Below the pieces are notes generated by a model. That model had not been told where the DNA came from and ran no database searches. It saw nothing but the letters and a program-made list of their open reading frames with translations. A program made the translations under genes and the position numbers. A stretch of 64,000 bases of DNA from Quillaja saponaria (Eukaryota; Streptophyta; Magnoliopsida; Fabales; Quillajaceae): positions 16,802,001-16,866,000 of the forward strand of contig CM055612.1 in the NCBI GenBank assembly GCA_029379385.1, written 5' to 3'. Within the stretch, counting starts at the first letter, position 1; each line of letters opens with the position of its first letter. This document shows, one piece after another, positions 47,601 to 59,106 of the stretch.

Positions 47601-49915
47601 GTTGTCTTTTGCTTGTTAAATTGTTTGTTATTTGCTTGGTTGTGTGCATGGTTTGAATTGATGCATTGAAATTCGTGCTTTAAAATAATTTGTGGTCATA
47701 TGAGAAATGTAATTACATACCTACCTAAGTAATTCTAATATGCACTTAAATCTATGATATATATGTTGTGTGATGCTAGTATTCTTAGGGTACATGATTT
47801 GCTCACTGAGTCCCCGCGACTAACTTTTTCCTTTGTGGTTGTTTTCGTTAGTTTTCAGGAATCTCACTACTAGTTGTAAATGAAAGTGTTACCTGCCGAT
47901 TCTACAACGGCAAGGTATATCTCTGAAATCGCACACTTGGAGTGTAAAAGACAGTACTTGCAGTTGCCTAGGGTGTCATGCATGATTGTCGTATATATTG
48001 TATTTATTATGGTGTTGTCTTATTTTGTTAGAAGCGGAGATTCTCTGTATATTTTGATATCACAATTTACTAATGACTTGAATCCAGGTTGTTTGTTATA
48101 TTATAGGATATTATAGGCATGTTCCACCGTGCGGGGAACCTCTGCCAATATTTTTAGTAATCATTTTATGTTTAACTGTCGGTGGCGGATTTTATTTTAA
48201 TTATATAATATTTTGATAGCATTGACTACAATGTATTTTTTAAATTGTGATGCACATTACTTACATATTCAGGGTTATGGGGGTATGGACAGTCATTTTT
48301 CTGGTCAGTCATACTTTCATTCGTGGGTGTGACATTAAATTAAGAACTAATTGAATGAAGAGTAAATGAATTGAAAATAATAGTAATTAGTATTAAATTG
48401 TAAGCTTGGAAGGAAAGTTTAATTGAGTTGGTTAAATTATTTTGGATAGTTCATGGCAATTAAATGTTGAATTGCACATTAGTGAAATTGTAATCGACTT
48501 GGTAATAGTTAAGTATACAAACATCAAATTATGTATATAGTGTAGGATAAAGTATATACATTCATTGTTTGGTAAAATATTCCAAAGAATTTAAATATTA
48601 TTATTTATACAAGAATTGATCTATATCCCATTAGTTATACGGTGAATAAAAATAATATGAAAGTTTAATTAACTAACTATAAAATTTAAAATTTTGAATA
48701 GTGGAAGAAAACAACTTTATTTTAAAATAATAAGTAGAGCACTTAAAAAGAGAAATTAGCTTTTAGGTGGAATGTTAAATGTAGATATTTATATAGGACG
48801 ATAATTTTGTAGAATTGACTATATAATATGGTAACTACTATAAATAATATATTAATTTATGATTTTCAGCTCTAGAGCGTGTTGAGGATATTTCGACATC
48901 ATCACAGGCTAGGCGAACTGACGAACCTCATCGTTGAGCCTAGTGAGTGAATTATGTGCTTTATAGTTATCAGATTTTCGTGTGCAACTATAAGTGTATT
49001 TGAATTGCTATGTTATAATAAATAAATGAGTTATTTCAATGATTTAATTGGATATGTGATTGATAAAGGCCAACAATATGAAGTTTCTGAGAAATGGTTT
49101 TCATCTTTGAAATTAAAGTTCGGGTGCACCTAGGCTATATGAATTTGAAAGTTGATATGAGTTATTTTGATTCTGGCAATTGTTTTGAAAACGAAAACAA
49201 TTGGAGTGCTCAGCCCTAGTGAGATGGATTTGTGTACGGAGAATCACTTGTTGTGCAGGCATGTAAATGTCAGGTGGGGGGAGATAATGTTATGCGATGT
49301 TGAATTACTCGTTGGCCCTTTGATGTTTAATTATTGGTTTTCTTGCATGATTTGTTTGCTATTTTGAAATTGTGAATTAAGTGAATTGTAATTATATGAC
49401 CATAATAACCACATACGTGCATAAATAAAGTTAAACATGAGTTTTAAACTATGATATATGTGTTATGTGATGTTGGTATCCGTAGGGTACATAATTTGCT
49501 CATCGAGTCCTTGTGATTCACTCTTTCCTTTGTGGTTGTTTTTTTTTTAGTTTCTAGGAAACCGCTATTGGTCACTATAAAGTTGCTACCTGCCGACTCT
49601 GCTGCGGCAAGGTATATTTCGGAGATCGCACACTTGGATCGTATAGGGCGATATTTGCAGTCACTCTAGTTGCTATGCATTATTATTTGATATATATTGA
49701 GTTCACCATGGTAATTACGTACTTTGTTAGGAGCGGAGCTCCTCTGTATATTCTATTATAATTTACTATTGACTTTGTCACCAGGTTGTTTATATTATGG
49801 GTATGTTCTACTGGGGAACCTTTGCCAATATTTTCAGTAATCGTTTTATGTTTAATTGTCGGCGTCAGATTTTATTTTAACTCTATAATATTTTGATAGT
49901 ATTGACTGTAATGTT
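44640..49915 (+). mobile_element. family A LTR, truncated at both ends, host of a nested copy
   Basis: The left portion (44640-45450) resembles the family's promoter-like region. After the nested copy ends at 48334 it continues with 'ggatatttcgacatc' (48885), 'gataaaggccaacaat' (49062), 'gtgcacctaggc' (49123), 'tgttggtatccgtagggtac' (49471) and 'tattttcagtaatcg' (49830). It stops before the terminal GTGTGACA and has no start, so it lost both ends. Confidence 0.6.
45451..48334 (+). mobile_element. family A solo LTR, complete, nested
   Basis: Starts TGTTATAAC and ends GGGTGTGACA, flanked by TTAAA on both sides (45446-45450 and 48335-48339): a firm 2,884-bp insertion inside another copy of the same family. 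No coding. The open frames at 45778-46101 and 46112-46357 are not conserved in the other copies. Confidence 0.85.
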
Positions 49916-50500
49916 AGTAAGTGGACTTTAGACTTAATTAGTTGTATTATTTTTTTCCCTTATTTTGTTTTATTCCATTCCTCTTTTCCTTGCCAACCGA
50001 CTTGGCTTGTATTTCTTTTTCCTTGTTGTTCTTAGATTTCATCCCATTTCCCTTGCTTCTCTTTGTTTTTTTTTTTGCTTTCTTGAACCTTCTTTGATTC
50101 TCACCAACTGAAGCAACTTTCACTTGCTTTGCTTCTTTTTTAGTTGGTGTAGCCTCTAACACTCTAGCTCTAGTTGAGAAAGGTAGTTTAAAGACTAGTT
50201 GGAATAGCCTTGTGTTGGCTATAGGTAAGCCCATGTTTTTTTACCATAAATTCCTTAGGCTAGTTAAGTAACTTAGGTTGAGTTCTTGCTTGATACAGTG
50301 GTAATTCTATGTGTGTGTGGGTAGTAGGTGTAGAGATTGAAGGTAATAGATTTATGGTTTGGGTTGCAACCACCGTTTCCTCTGTTTTGTCTTGAATTGT
50401 CTAGTTAAGTAACTTAAGATAATGAATTGTCTTGAATTAGGATTTTCCTACTTAGTATGTGATGAAGAATTGAGAATTGGATATTAATAATGGTAACTAG
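49916..50500. other. unassigned; Lys-rich open frame on the minus strand
   Basis: 49947-50234 (minus) is open for 95 codons: MGLPIANTRLF, then a long Lys/Glu/Asn-rich low-complexity tail. Further right, also minus, 50240-50400 reads EETVVATQTIN, LLPSISTPTTHTHIELPL. The composition recalls the variable tail of an L1 LINE ORF1, which is a guess. No homologue is certain. Confidence 0.3.
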
Positions 50501-52859
50501 TGTCGCATCCCACACGGAGACATGACTGGCCAGAGGAATAGGTAACCAAACTTTCGTAACCCTGGCTTTAAAACAAAGAAACAAATACAACTCTTAACCA
50601 ACCAAAGAATAAAAGTAGAGTTCAAAAAGCACAAGTTAACTGCAAATGCTTATTTATTGAAATATATAACAATTTACTAAAAATTTGGCAGAGGTTCCCT
50701 ATAAACCAGAACATGTCCAAAATATAAACATATAATCTCTAGTTACATTTAACCAATTTACACAGCATTAATATACACAACGAGCTCCGCTCTGATTCTC
50801 ACCACAACAACAACAACAAATAACTAAACTATTACGCAAGTAAGCAATCTTGAATATATAACTTGCTGCTAACTACTCTACAAGCCCAGTTGTTGACACT
50901 CACAGAGATCCTGTTATTAAAAAAAATTAACAGGAGAATGGTAAGTGGAAAAACGTACTCAAAGGGTACTAGCATCACTCAATGCACAAATAGAATACAT
51001 AGATCAGGTAATTTCAGAATAAATGAAATCTAAAATAATTAAAATCTCACACGTACATAAATATCAAAATCATAAAAATAAATAAACACATGCCTTGCAA
51101 GACACTATACAAAAAAATCCATAGAAACACTTAAAGCACACAAAGTGTTAATAGAGTAACTCAGTTCCGCACAACAAATATCCTCCCTCCGGGCACTTTT
51201 TGTTCCAGCATACCAAATATATTCTCCATACATATCCATCTCCCCGGGATTGGGTACTTAAATATTTTAAATCACATATCAAATTAGAATATCCTAGGTG
51301 CACCAGGAATTCTATTTCAGAAGTAAAAATCATTTCGGATAAAAATCAATTTTATTTGCCCTTATCAGAAACAAATAATTTCATATCAAACATAACTCAA
51401 ATTAAACAATACACATTCCAATATACCACTAATATAAACACCTTTACTCAAATACACAAACAATTACACATATTAATCTAGCAACCAAAGAGCACATTAT
51501 CCATTCACCGTTTACCGATCTTACTTTTGCGTTCACGCCCATTGTTGGCTCAACTACACTTTCCGGAGCTGCAATATTTTTAATTATGAAAGTCTATAGA
51601 TTCTAAGTTTCATGCATTTATTTAATGTTAACCCCTCTTAAGTATTTTCACAACCTTCTTGGAGATATGCTTGATTTTAACATATATATTTAATCAAATT
51701 CAATGAAACCTAGTCCAAACATTATCTTCAGGAAGTTAGATATATTTATTATTCAAAAACTTTTCCTAAATTAGCTTGAACCCACTTAAATCCTTATATG
51801 AACCTAAACAGGGTACATGCACAATTTCTATTTGTTAAAATCGGATTTCAACGCTTGTAAAATTCTCATAGCTAGGAATTAAATTATGAAACTTTCTAGT
51901 ATAGTTTATCAAGATGTTAGGAACAATTCATCTTCAGCACCCGACTCCTAATTCATCATTTATGACCTTGCAAAACTAGTTACACCAAAATAGGTACAAT
52001 CAGAACCCGAAAATCACAACAATGGCTTCCAATGATTCCAAAATGTGCATAACATGAAATTAAAGCTTTTAAAGCTCCATAATTATTCCTTAATATGTTA
52101 GGAACAAATCTTATTCAAAGGTCCTAAGCTAATTCAAACCATAACCCTGTACAAAGTCCTCCAAACTGACTAAAGTTCACAAAAAATCTAGAACGAACCC
52201 AACTGCAGGCCAACAGCTCTGATAGTTTTTATACCCCAAATTAAGTTACAAAAATTTTCAGATATCATCCCAAGGCCATAAGCTATACTTTCTCTTTAGA
52301 ATTCCTAAGTTAATTCAGTACATAAAACACCCGAAATACCAAATTTCTCTGACTTATAAAATCTAATCCTATTTCCCTTCAATAATCACTTAACTCTTAT
52401 TTTCAACATTTTACCTATAACTAACCACCCTTTGTTTATACTCACTTTCATTAAATCTTTAAATCAAAACATTGACCAATAATTCTTTACTCTTGGTTTA
52501 TTCAAATTCAATTAATCTCTAACCACAAATATTTAAAAATTCCAAGTTTTACTCATTACGTTATAACTAGTTTCTTGTAGACATTTTGTCAAACATCTTA
52601 AAGGCATCTTAAATTTCAACTCATGTATATGCATATTTATATTTACATGCACCAAGAAAATCAATATAAATTTCTTACTTCCAATATTACACATCCTCTA
52701 ATTAGTTACTTTACCAATGTTAAATTTAAATTGTATAAGTTACTTAGGAGCCAACAAAATATAACTTACAGAAATTCAATATTAACTTAACCAATTCCCA
52801 TACTATATCTCCTACAACACCCTTAACCAATAACCAATTCACCCTTTAATCATACCCTT
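50501..52859 (-). mobile_element. family A LTR, minus orientation, interrupted
   Basis: Starts TGTCGCATCCCACACGGAG with 'catgactggcc', the reversed family edge. Inverted landmarks follow: 'gtactagcatcactcaatgc' (50966), 'ccttatcagaaacaa' (51360), 'gttcacgcccattgttgg' (51530). The far end is missing: a plus-strand family A start occurs at 52860. Confidence 0.65.
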
Positions 52860-52962
52860 TGTTATAACCCAACGATCTAGTGTACATGTTAAGATGTTGT
52901 ATGTGAATGCTTCGTGATCATATAAGTAATAGATTTTCTTAAAACAAATTGGAGTAAGAAAG

Positions 52963-53000
<38 letters not shown>

Positions 53001-53520
53001 AGTAAATTAAAGTTACGACCTTATTGGGTGATTTGGATATAGATTTTTTTTTATATCAATTAAATGTTAATCACAAGTAAATCAATGTATATGGTTATAT
53101 AATAAGTTAGAAACCAATAATTTTAAATAAAAGTATACAAAGATATATACATATATATTTACTAAATAAAACTTATTTAAGCCACAAAAATTAAAAATTC
53201 ATAACAAGTGGACCAAATGTGTTGACCAATCTAATTATTTTCTTCTTTTGTTCCATTCGGCTCCATCCATTTTTGGTGAAGTGGGGCTGCCGAGACTTCA
53301 GTCCCTTCTCTTCTATCACCGACTTCACCTGGCTGTCAAGGTATTAATTTAGTTTTCTTTCAATTTTGTTCATGGATGAAACCAGTATGCCTTCCCTTAT
53401 TGATGTGTAATTGTTTCCTTGGCTGATTGGTGTGGGTTGCCTTGTTCTTTGATCTAGCAGCTGGATTCTTCTTGCCTATGGTTCATATGATGTGTGCTTG
53501 AACCAAAGATCAAGTCTTAA
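52860..53520 (+). mobile_element. family A LTR, 5' piece
   Basis: TGTTATAACCCAACGATC at 52860 is a family start. It continues through a (TA)n run (52973-53000) to about 53520, where it stops in an A-rich stretch. It stands head-to-head with the copy to its left, so the two 5' regions meet. Confidence 0.6.
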
Positions 53521-54289
53521 AAAAAATAAAAAATAAAAAATAAAAAATATTTGTATTGAGTTTTCAATATTTTGATAGGCCATAATAATATGCATTTAAA
53601 TCCAGTAAAAATTAATTAAAAACCCTAAAATGTATTATGTATCACTAAAACACACTAATTAATATATAATATTTTGAAAGTGTGACTATATGAAATGAAT
53701 TTCAAATTATTTTTACTTCCTAGTTGTTAATATATATTATCAATATATTAGTAATCTAATCATTGTAGGCATAATTATATTATTTTTAATATTATAAAAA
53801 TTAAATTAAATATTTTGAAGGTGTGGCAATATTAATTAAATATGATTAAAACTTAACTCAAAAATCAATATTTTTTGTTTGTTTGTTCAATTTTTAAAAC
53901 AATGACATAAATTGTGTTTCAATATTTTTATACATATAATTCTTCTTTGCATTCCAAGTAGGTGGATTATTACTAAGGCTAAATATTTTCATATTTTGAT
54001 GATTTGCATATAAAAATATACTATAGTTTTATACAAGAGAATATAAAAGAAAGTAGGTGGATTATTACTATGGCTAAATACTTTTATGTTTTGATGATTT
54101 GCATATAAAAATTTACTATAGTTTTATATAAGAGAATATAAAAGATATATACTAATACTAGTAAAAACTTATTTATCCCCTATGAGCAAGATAAATTAAA
54201 GCTATTTTTTTTTTCCTACAATTGAAAGAAATCAATTTTCCTTCATCTCCAAGTTGTGGGTTTGATCTCAATTTTTTCTCAAAAAAAAA
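53521..54289. other. AT-rich DNA with a tandem duplication
   Basis: Nothing coding. Holds the 95-bp tandem duplication at 53956-54145 and a repeated AAAATA stretch at 53522-53548. Confidence 0.5.
53956..54145 (+). repeat. tandem duplication, 2 x 95 bp
   Basis: 'aagtaggtggattattact' at 53956 recurs at 54051, each followed by 'gatgatttgcatataaaaat' and 'gagaatataaaaga'. A handful of differences are seen. Confidence 0.85.
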
Positions 54290-55229
54290 GAAAAATACTA
54301 TTAATCTTCAATACAAAGGAGCATGCGTGTCAATATTAACACAAGAAATTAATATTTTTCTTGCTTGCCAATGCAAAAAATTAATTAATAGTGTGTTAAA
54401 ACACAATTTGTAGCAAAGTACTCATTCAAAATAGAAACAAAATAGAAAGTGAGAGAGTTATATAAACCTTTGGAATTCTGATAACAAAAAAAAAAAAAGT
54501 AAGAGATATTCATGGTCTCAGAGCCACAATCAGAGCTCCCTTCATTCCAATATCAAAGAGATAAAGGTAACCCATCAGAGTTTTTCATAAAATAGCAGCT
54601 GAGTCTACCATCACCTTCTTTCAGAGTTGGAGAGGAGAAAGCCCTGACTTTGGCTTAAAACCAAATCAAAAACTCTAATAAGAGTTAACCTAAATATGCA
54701 TATCTATATTATGTGTGTTTGTGAATTATATGTAGGCTAAGGCATGTGGTCTAGATGTAATATAAACCGTTGAACTTGAATGATGAAATACATTAGCTAC
54801 TTTCCTTTTAGCATCTAATTTGCGTAATTAATATTTAGTTAATTTCCTAATTTCTGTAATAGGCATATGACTTTCCTTTTCTTTTATGTATTATAAGTTT
54901 TCTTTTCTTTTGAGAAATACTTCTCTTTCTAATTTATTTCTTTTATTTATGTAAGAGGGAGACTTTCCATTTTTCTATTATTATTATTATTTTTACCCAT
55001 TGTTTAAGGCTTGAATTAACTCAATGGAGTATCCTTTTTCATATTCAATTAACTCGGGTTAGTTAATTTTTCATTTTTTTTAATGAAAATGACAAATTAG
55101 CCAACCTAAGTTAATTATCCCTGAAACAACTTGGTGTCATTAATTAAGGATAAAAAATATATACATGAACATTTTTAAAAATACACCGTAGTGCATCGTA
55201 GTTAGTATGGGTTATTATATCTTAGTAGT
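54290..55229 (+). repeat. third, partial copy of the duplicated block
   Basis: Matches about 32885-33720, including the TATA box (54459-54466) and exon-like segment, then jumps at about 55080 to sequence like 7965-8110 and 11035-11190. A family A insertion follows at 55230. Confidence 0.6.
54512..54566 (+). CDS. exon-like segment MVSEPQSELPSFQYQRDK, copy 2
   Basis: ATG plus 17 codons, one residue different from the copy at 33112, with the same G|GTAACC donor context and the same 53-base distance from the TATA box. Confidence 0.3.
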
Positions 55230-58200
55230 TGTCACACCCCTCACGGAGGCATGACTGGCTGAAGGATTTGATAACCAAACCTCCATAACCTTGACTTTAA
55301 AACAAAGTAATAAACATGACTCTTGGCCCGACTAAAGGATAAAAGTAACTTTTATATAACAGAAGTTCACTGTAAAAGTTTATTTTCTGAAACAATTAAC
55401 AATGTACTAAAAAATGTTGGCAGAGGTTCCTAGCAATATGGAACATGCCTCAAAATACAAACACATATATTCATGATTTCACACAACAATAACACAAGGA
55501 CAACAAGGAGCTTCGTTCCGTCCACATCCTAAATAAGATGAATAACTAGACTCTCACATCATATAAAATTAGACACTCCACAGTTCCAGTGTGACTGCAA
55601 ACTTTTATTCTTAACTACAAGTCTGAGATCCTAGAAATACATTACCATACTCAGTTAGCAAGTCACAAGTTTAGCGACGTCATGTATTGAACTCTTGTTA
55701 CCAAAAAAAAAAATCCATAAGAGAGAGGTGAGTCCTATGGACTCCGGGAATGGAAAATCGTACCCAAAAGATACTAGTATCATTTAACACAAGTATATAA
55801 CATATATATAGTAATATCATGTAACAAGGTTAATGCCTTCATTCATAATACACGTATACATGGTAATCGTCATATATTCACAATTTACATGATTCACAAG
55901 ATCACAAATCAACCAGAGCAATAATATCAAGCAAGACAACCAAAGGGCCAATGAGTAACCCAGTCATACATAATAGTATCACCCACTCCCAGCCATTTAT
56001 GCCCCCGCACAACAAATTAATCACCGTACATAATCCATTCTACCGGGGCTGAGCACTCAATTTAAAGAAAATATTTATCAGAATCAGAATTTATTGTCTT
56101 GTTAAATCAGAATATCCTAGGTGCACCTGGATTTTTAATTTTAGAAATAAAAATCATTTCTTAGAAAAATCTCACTTTGTTGGCCCTTATCAACCACAAC
56201 TAATATCAAACACATATAATTCAACTAAATCACTGGAATACAGTACTTGCTTGTTTTCCATATATCACGTATATTCCAATACATATATAATTACACATAA
56301 TAATCTAGCCCCTAAAGGCAACAATTAACCACCCACCTTTAACTGATTTCATTTGTCACTTACACCAGCATTCACGCATCTCGTCAGGTTTACATTAGGA
56401 CTCGAAAATGAACTGCAAATTTTCAAATAATACTTAGTTCGTAAGTGTTATCACTATAATCTTTAATTATTAAGCTTATATCTCAACTTATATAATTTTC
56501 CTTATGAAAGTTCTCAATGAAGCGGTTACACGTCAAGTAGTACAAATTGGATTTTATGTGGTAAGGTTGATAATGAAGAGAATTTTTATTTTTTTTTTGA
56601 TGTCTTGTCAATGCATAGGGTGGAAAGGAACTATTAGAAAAGATAGAAAATGCTAATTAGTTAGAAACGCTAAAACTGTCTAAACTTGGGGTTTGGACCT
56701 ATGTTCACTTTAACAATCATATCTTCCTCTAGAAAATTCCAAATCTAGTTTTGTAAAATTTATTAAATACTAGACACATGTAGCTTTATAAAGATATATC
56801 ATTTGTAATTTTTAGATTTTTATATCAATACAATTTATTTTTTGAAGTTGCATCAAATTCTGCAAAACGCAGGATTTTTGGTAGCTGTAACCTTTCCTTA
56901 GTTATTTGAACTTAACTTTCTCTAGGAAAAAGGAAATCCAATTCCGTTTATTTGATTTATTAATAGACAAGTATATATTTCTAGATAGGTATCATATGTA
57001 TTATTTGGATGTGTATACTAGTAGAGTTAATTATTTAAGCTTTACTCCAGACTGATTGAAGCTCACTAAAATCCTGCATGGACCCAACCTTAGTCCAGTA
57101 GCTCTAACTATCTATATACTTGGAACCATGTTACGAAATTTTCTACAAAATTATTCCAAGACAATAAGCTACATTTTATTTTTAGAACTCTTAATTTAAT
57201 TATGTCCCAAAAATACTTGAAATATTGAATTTCTCCCACTCATCAAATCTACCTTGCCTCCCTTCAAAAACCATTTAACTCTCACTTTCAACATTTTACC
57301 CCACAACTAAACATTATTTTTTCATATTCACTACCCATTTTCATCAAATCCTTAACACACCATGTTAACCAATCATTCTTTGCTCTTGTTTATGAAGTTT
57401 TATTCAAATTCCAATAACAACTAATCACCTAAAATTAAATTTATCAAGTTTTACTCATAAAATTATAAATAGTTTTCGTTTAGGCATTTTCTTTTTTTTA
57501 CAAACATCTTAAGAGCATAGTTTATTCTAGTTCATGAGTAAGTGTACATACATGTATATACCCAATTTATTTTTTATTTTCAACTAACATCCTATTTGTT
57601 CCTATTCCTGATATTATTTGTCTAGTTAGAGATGCAAGAGCATAATTCCAATATTCCAGCATTCAATCCATTTTCTGACTTTTCATGTATCTTTTGTTTT
57701 CTAAGTCTTTTAGTCTCCATTATATTTTGAGTTAAGGTATCATTTAAGTCTTGGTAATTGGTGACTAACTTGTATATGTCTTAGAACTAGTCTAAGTCAT
57801 TATTCCCACAAGTTCTATTAGTATGAACTCTTTTAGTTATATGGGTTAAAAGTTAAAAATCAACTCTCTAATTTAGGTGCAGTAATAACTAATGCAAAAC
57901 TAAAAAATGACTAAAATAATTTATTCTAATGACAAGTCCTTTTAACCTATGAAGCATAGAGGATTACCTTTTGGCTTTTACAAGAAACTAATAGCAACTA
58001 GTGGAATCATATAAGTTAGAAGACAATAGACTACTATTAGGTGATAATTGGAACGTATGGAGTAACCTTTAGATTATAAGCAGAACATGCGCATCAAAAG
58101 GATTGGATAATTAAGGCTAGATCTGTCTACTATTTGGTTATTTGGAGATTTCAACAGCACATCCAGCATATTATATGATTTTGTATTGGTCAAGTTAATG

Positions 58201-59106
58201 ACTCCGTGTTGTTAAGTTTTGTAATAAGGTTCACATTGGCCATGTGGGTCATGAAATTTGAACCTGACCCAGGCTAGAGAATGGCTTCTAGAGTGTAACC
58301 CATGTTTGGAGCAAAGGAGGAGTTCAAGATGTGGTATTTTTCCTAAAATGCTTTCATCTTTATGATCGTTCAATAGAATTTCTTTTCTACTTGGTAAATT
58401 GATGAAGATAAGAGCTCGATAACTAAGAAAATTAAAAATACAAAGGATAAGTTTGAAAATATAACTTACTTGGCTAGAAGGAAGACCATTAATCTTCCAT
58501 AGATGAAGAGGAAAAGAAGCCAAGTAATCCACGTCTTTCACACACACTAGCTAGACAATACATGGGCTTACAGTTTGGTTGTTGGTTGCTTGCTTAACTA
58601 AGCTTGCTGCGGCACACACAAGGTAAGAGCAGCCTTTTTAAGAGGAGCTCGTGATGGAGGCAAGGTGTAGGACAACAAGACTATTGCCTTTGCAAAGTCA
58701 GCTTCTCAGCCCACAGTTGCTCTTTTAGCCAAGATAAAGTGAGGGAGGAAGAAAAGGACTAAGAGAAGGGGACAAATTTGGAGACAACAACAAATTGCCG
58801 CTGATTGACATAAGATAAGCTAAACTCTAACTCCCTAGATACTCTAAGGATGGAGCTCCCACAACCTAAGAACGAGAAGGATGAAGGAAGCTCTCCAATT
58901 GATAAACTTAGCTACAAGAAAGGTGGAATCCACAGTCATAACAAGAAGCAAACAAGAAGGGCAAGAACATGACATAGGATTGTAGAAAAATGAAGGAGGA
59001 AAAGTAAGAAAAAATAAATTTGATACCAGAAAAATGGGAAGGAAAACGAGACCAAAAAAAAAAAAAAAAAAAAAAAAAATAAGAAAACAAAATATCTAAG
59101 TCAAAG
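55230..59106 (-). mobile_element. family A LTR, minus orientation, interrupted by a later copy
   Basis: Starts TGTCACACCCCTCACGG inside the block phrase 'cttagtagt', which continues uninterrupted at 11190-11200 ('cttagtagtaataact'). Inverted landmarks: 'gtgagtcctatggactcc' (55728), 'tcctaggtgcacctgg' (56115), 'ggcccttatcaaccac' (56181). 57600-59080 is less like the other copies. The far end is not reached: a plus-strand copy starts at 59107, and the remainder must lie beyond the window. Confidence 0.65.
58470..58547 (-). CDS. unidentified exon-like frame
   Basis: The minus strand reads MCVKDVDYLASF then PLHLWKINGLPSSQ, directly followed by GTAAGT, a good splice donor. The frame stays open beyond the donor to 58212. 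I do not recognise the protein. It may be gene sequence captured by the surrounding LTR. Confidence 0.25.

Noticed and set aside
50800..50820. Run of CAA units as a possible coding repeat
   Set aside because: A short (CAA)n microsatellite in a minus-oriented LTR; the plus copies have the matching GTTGTTG run.
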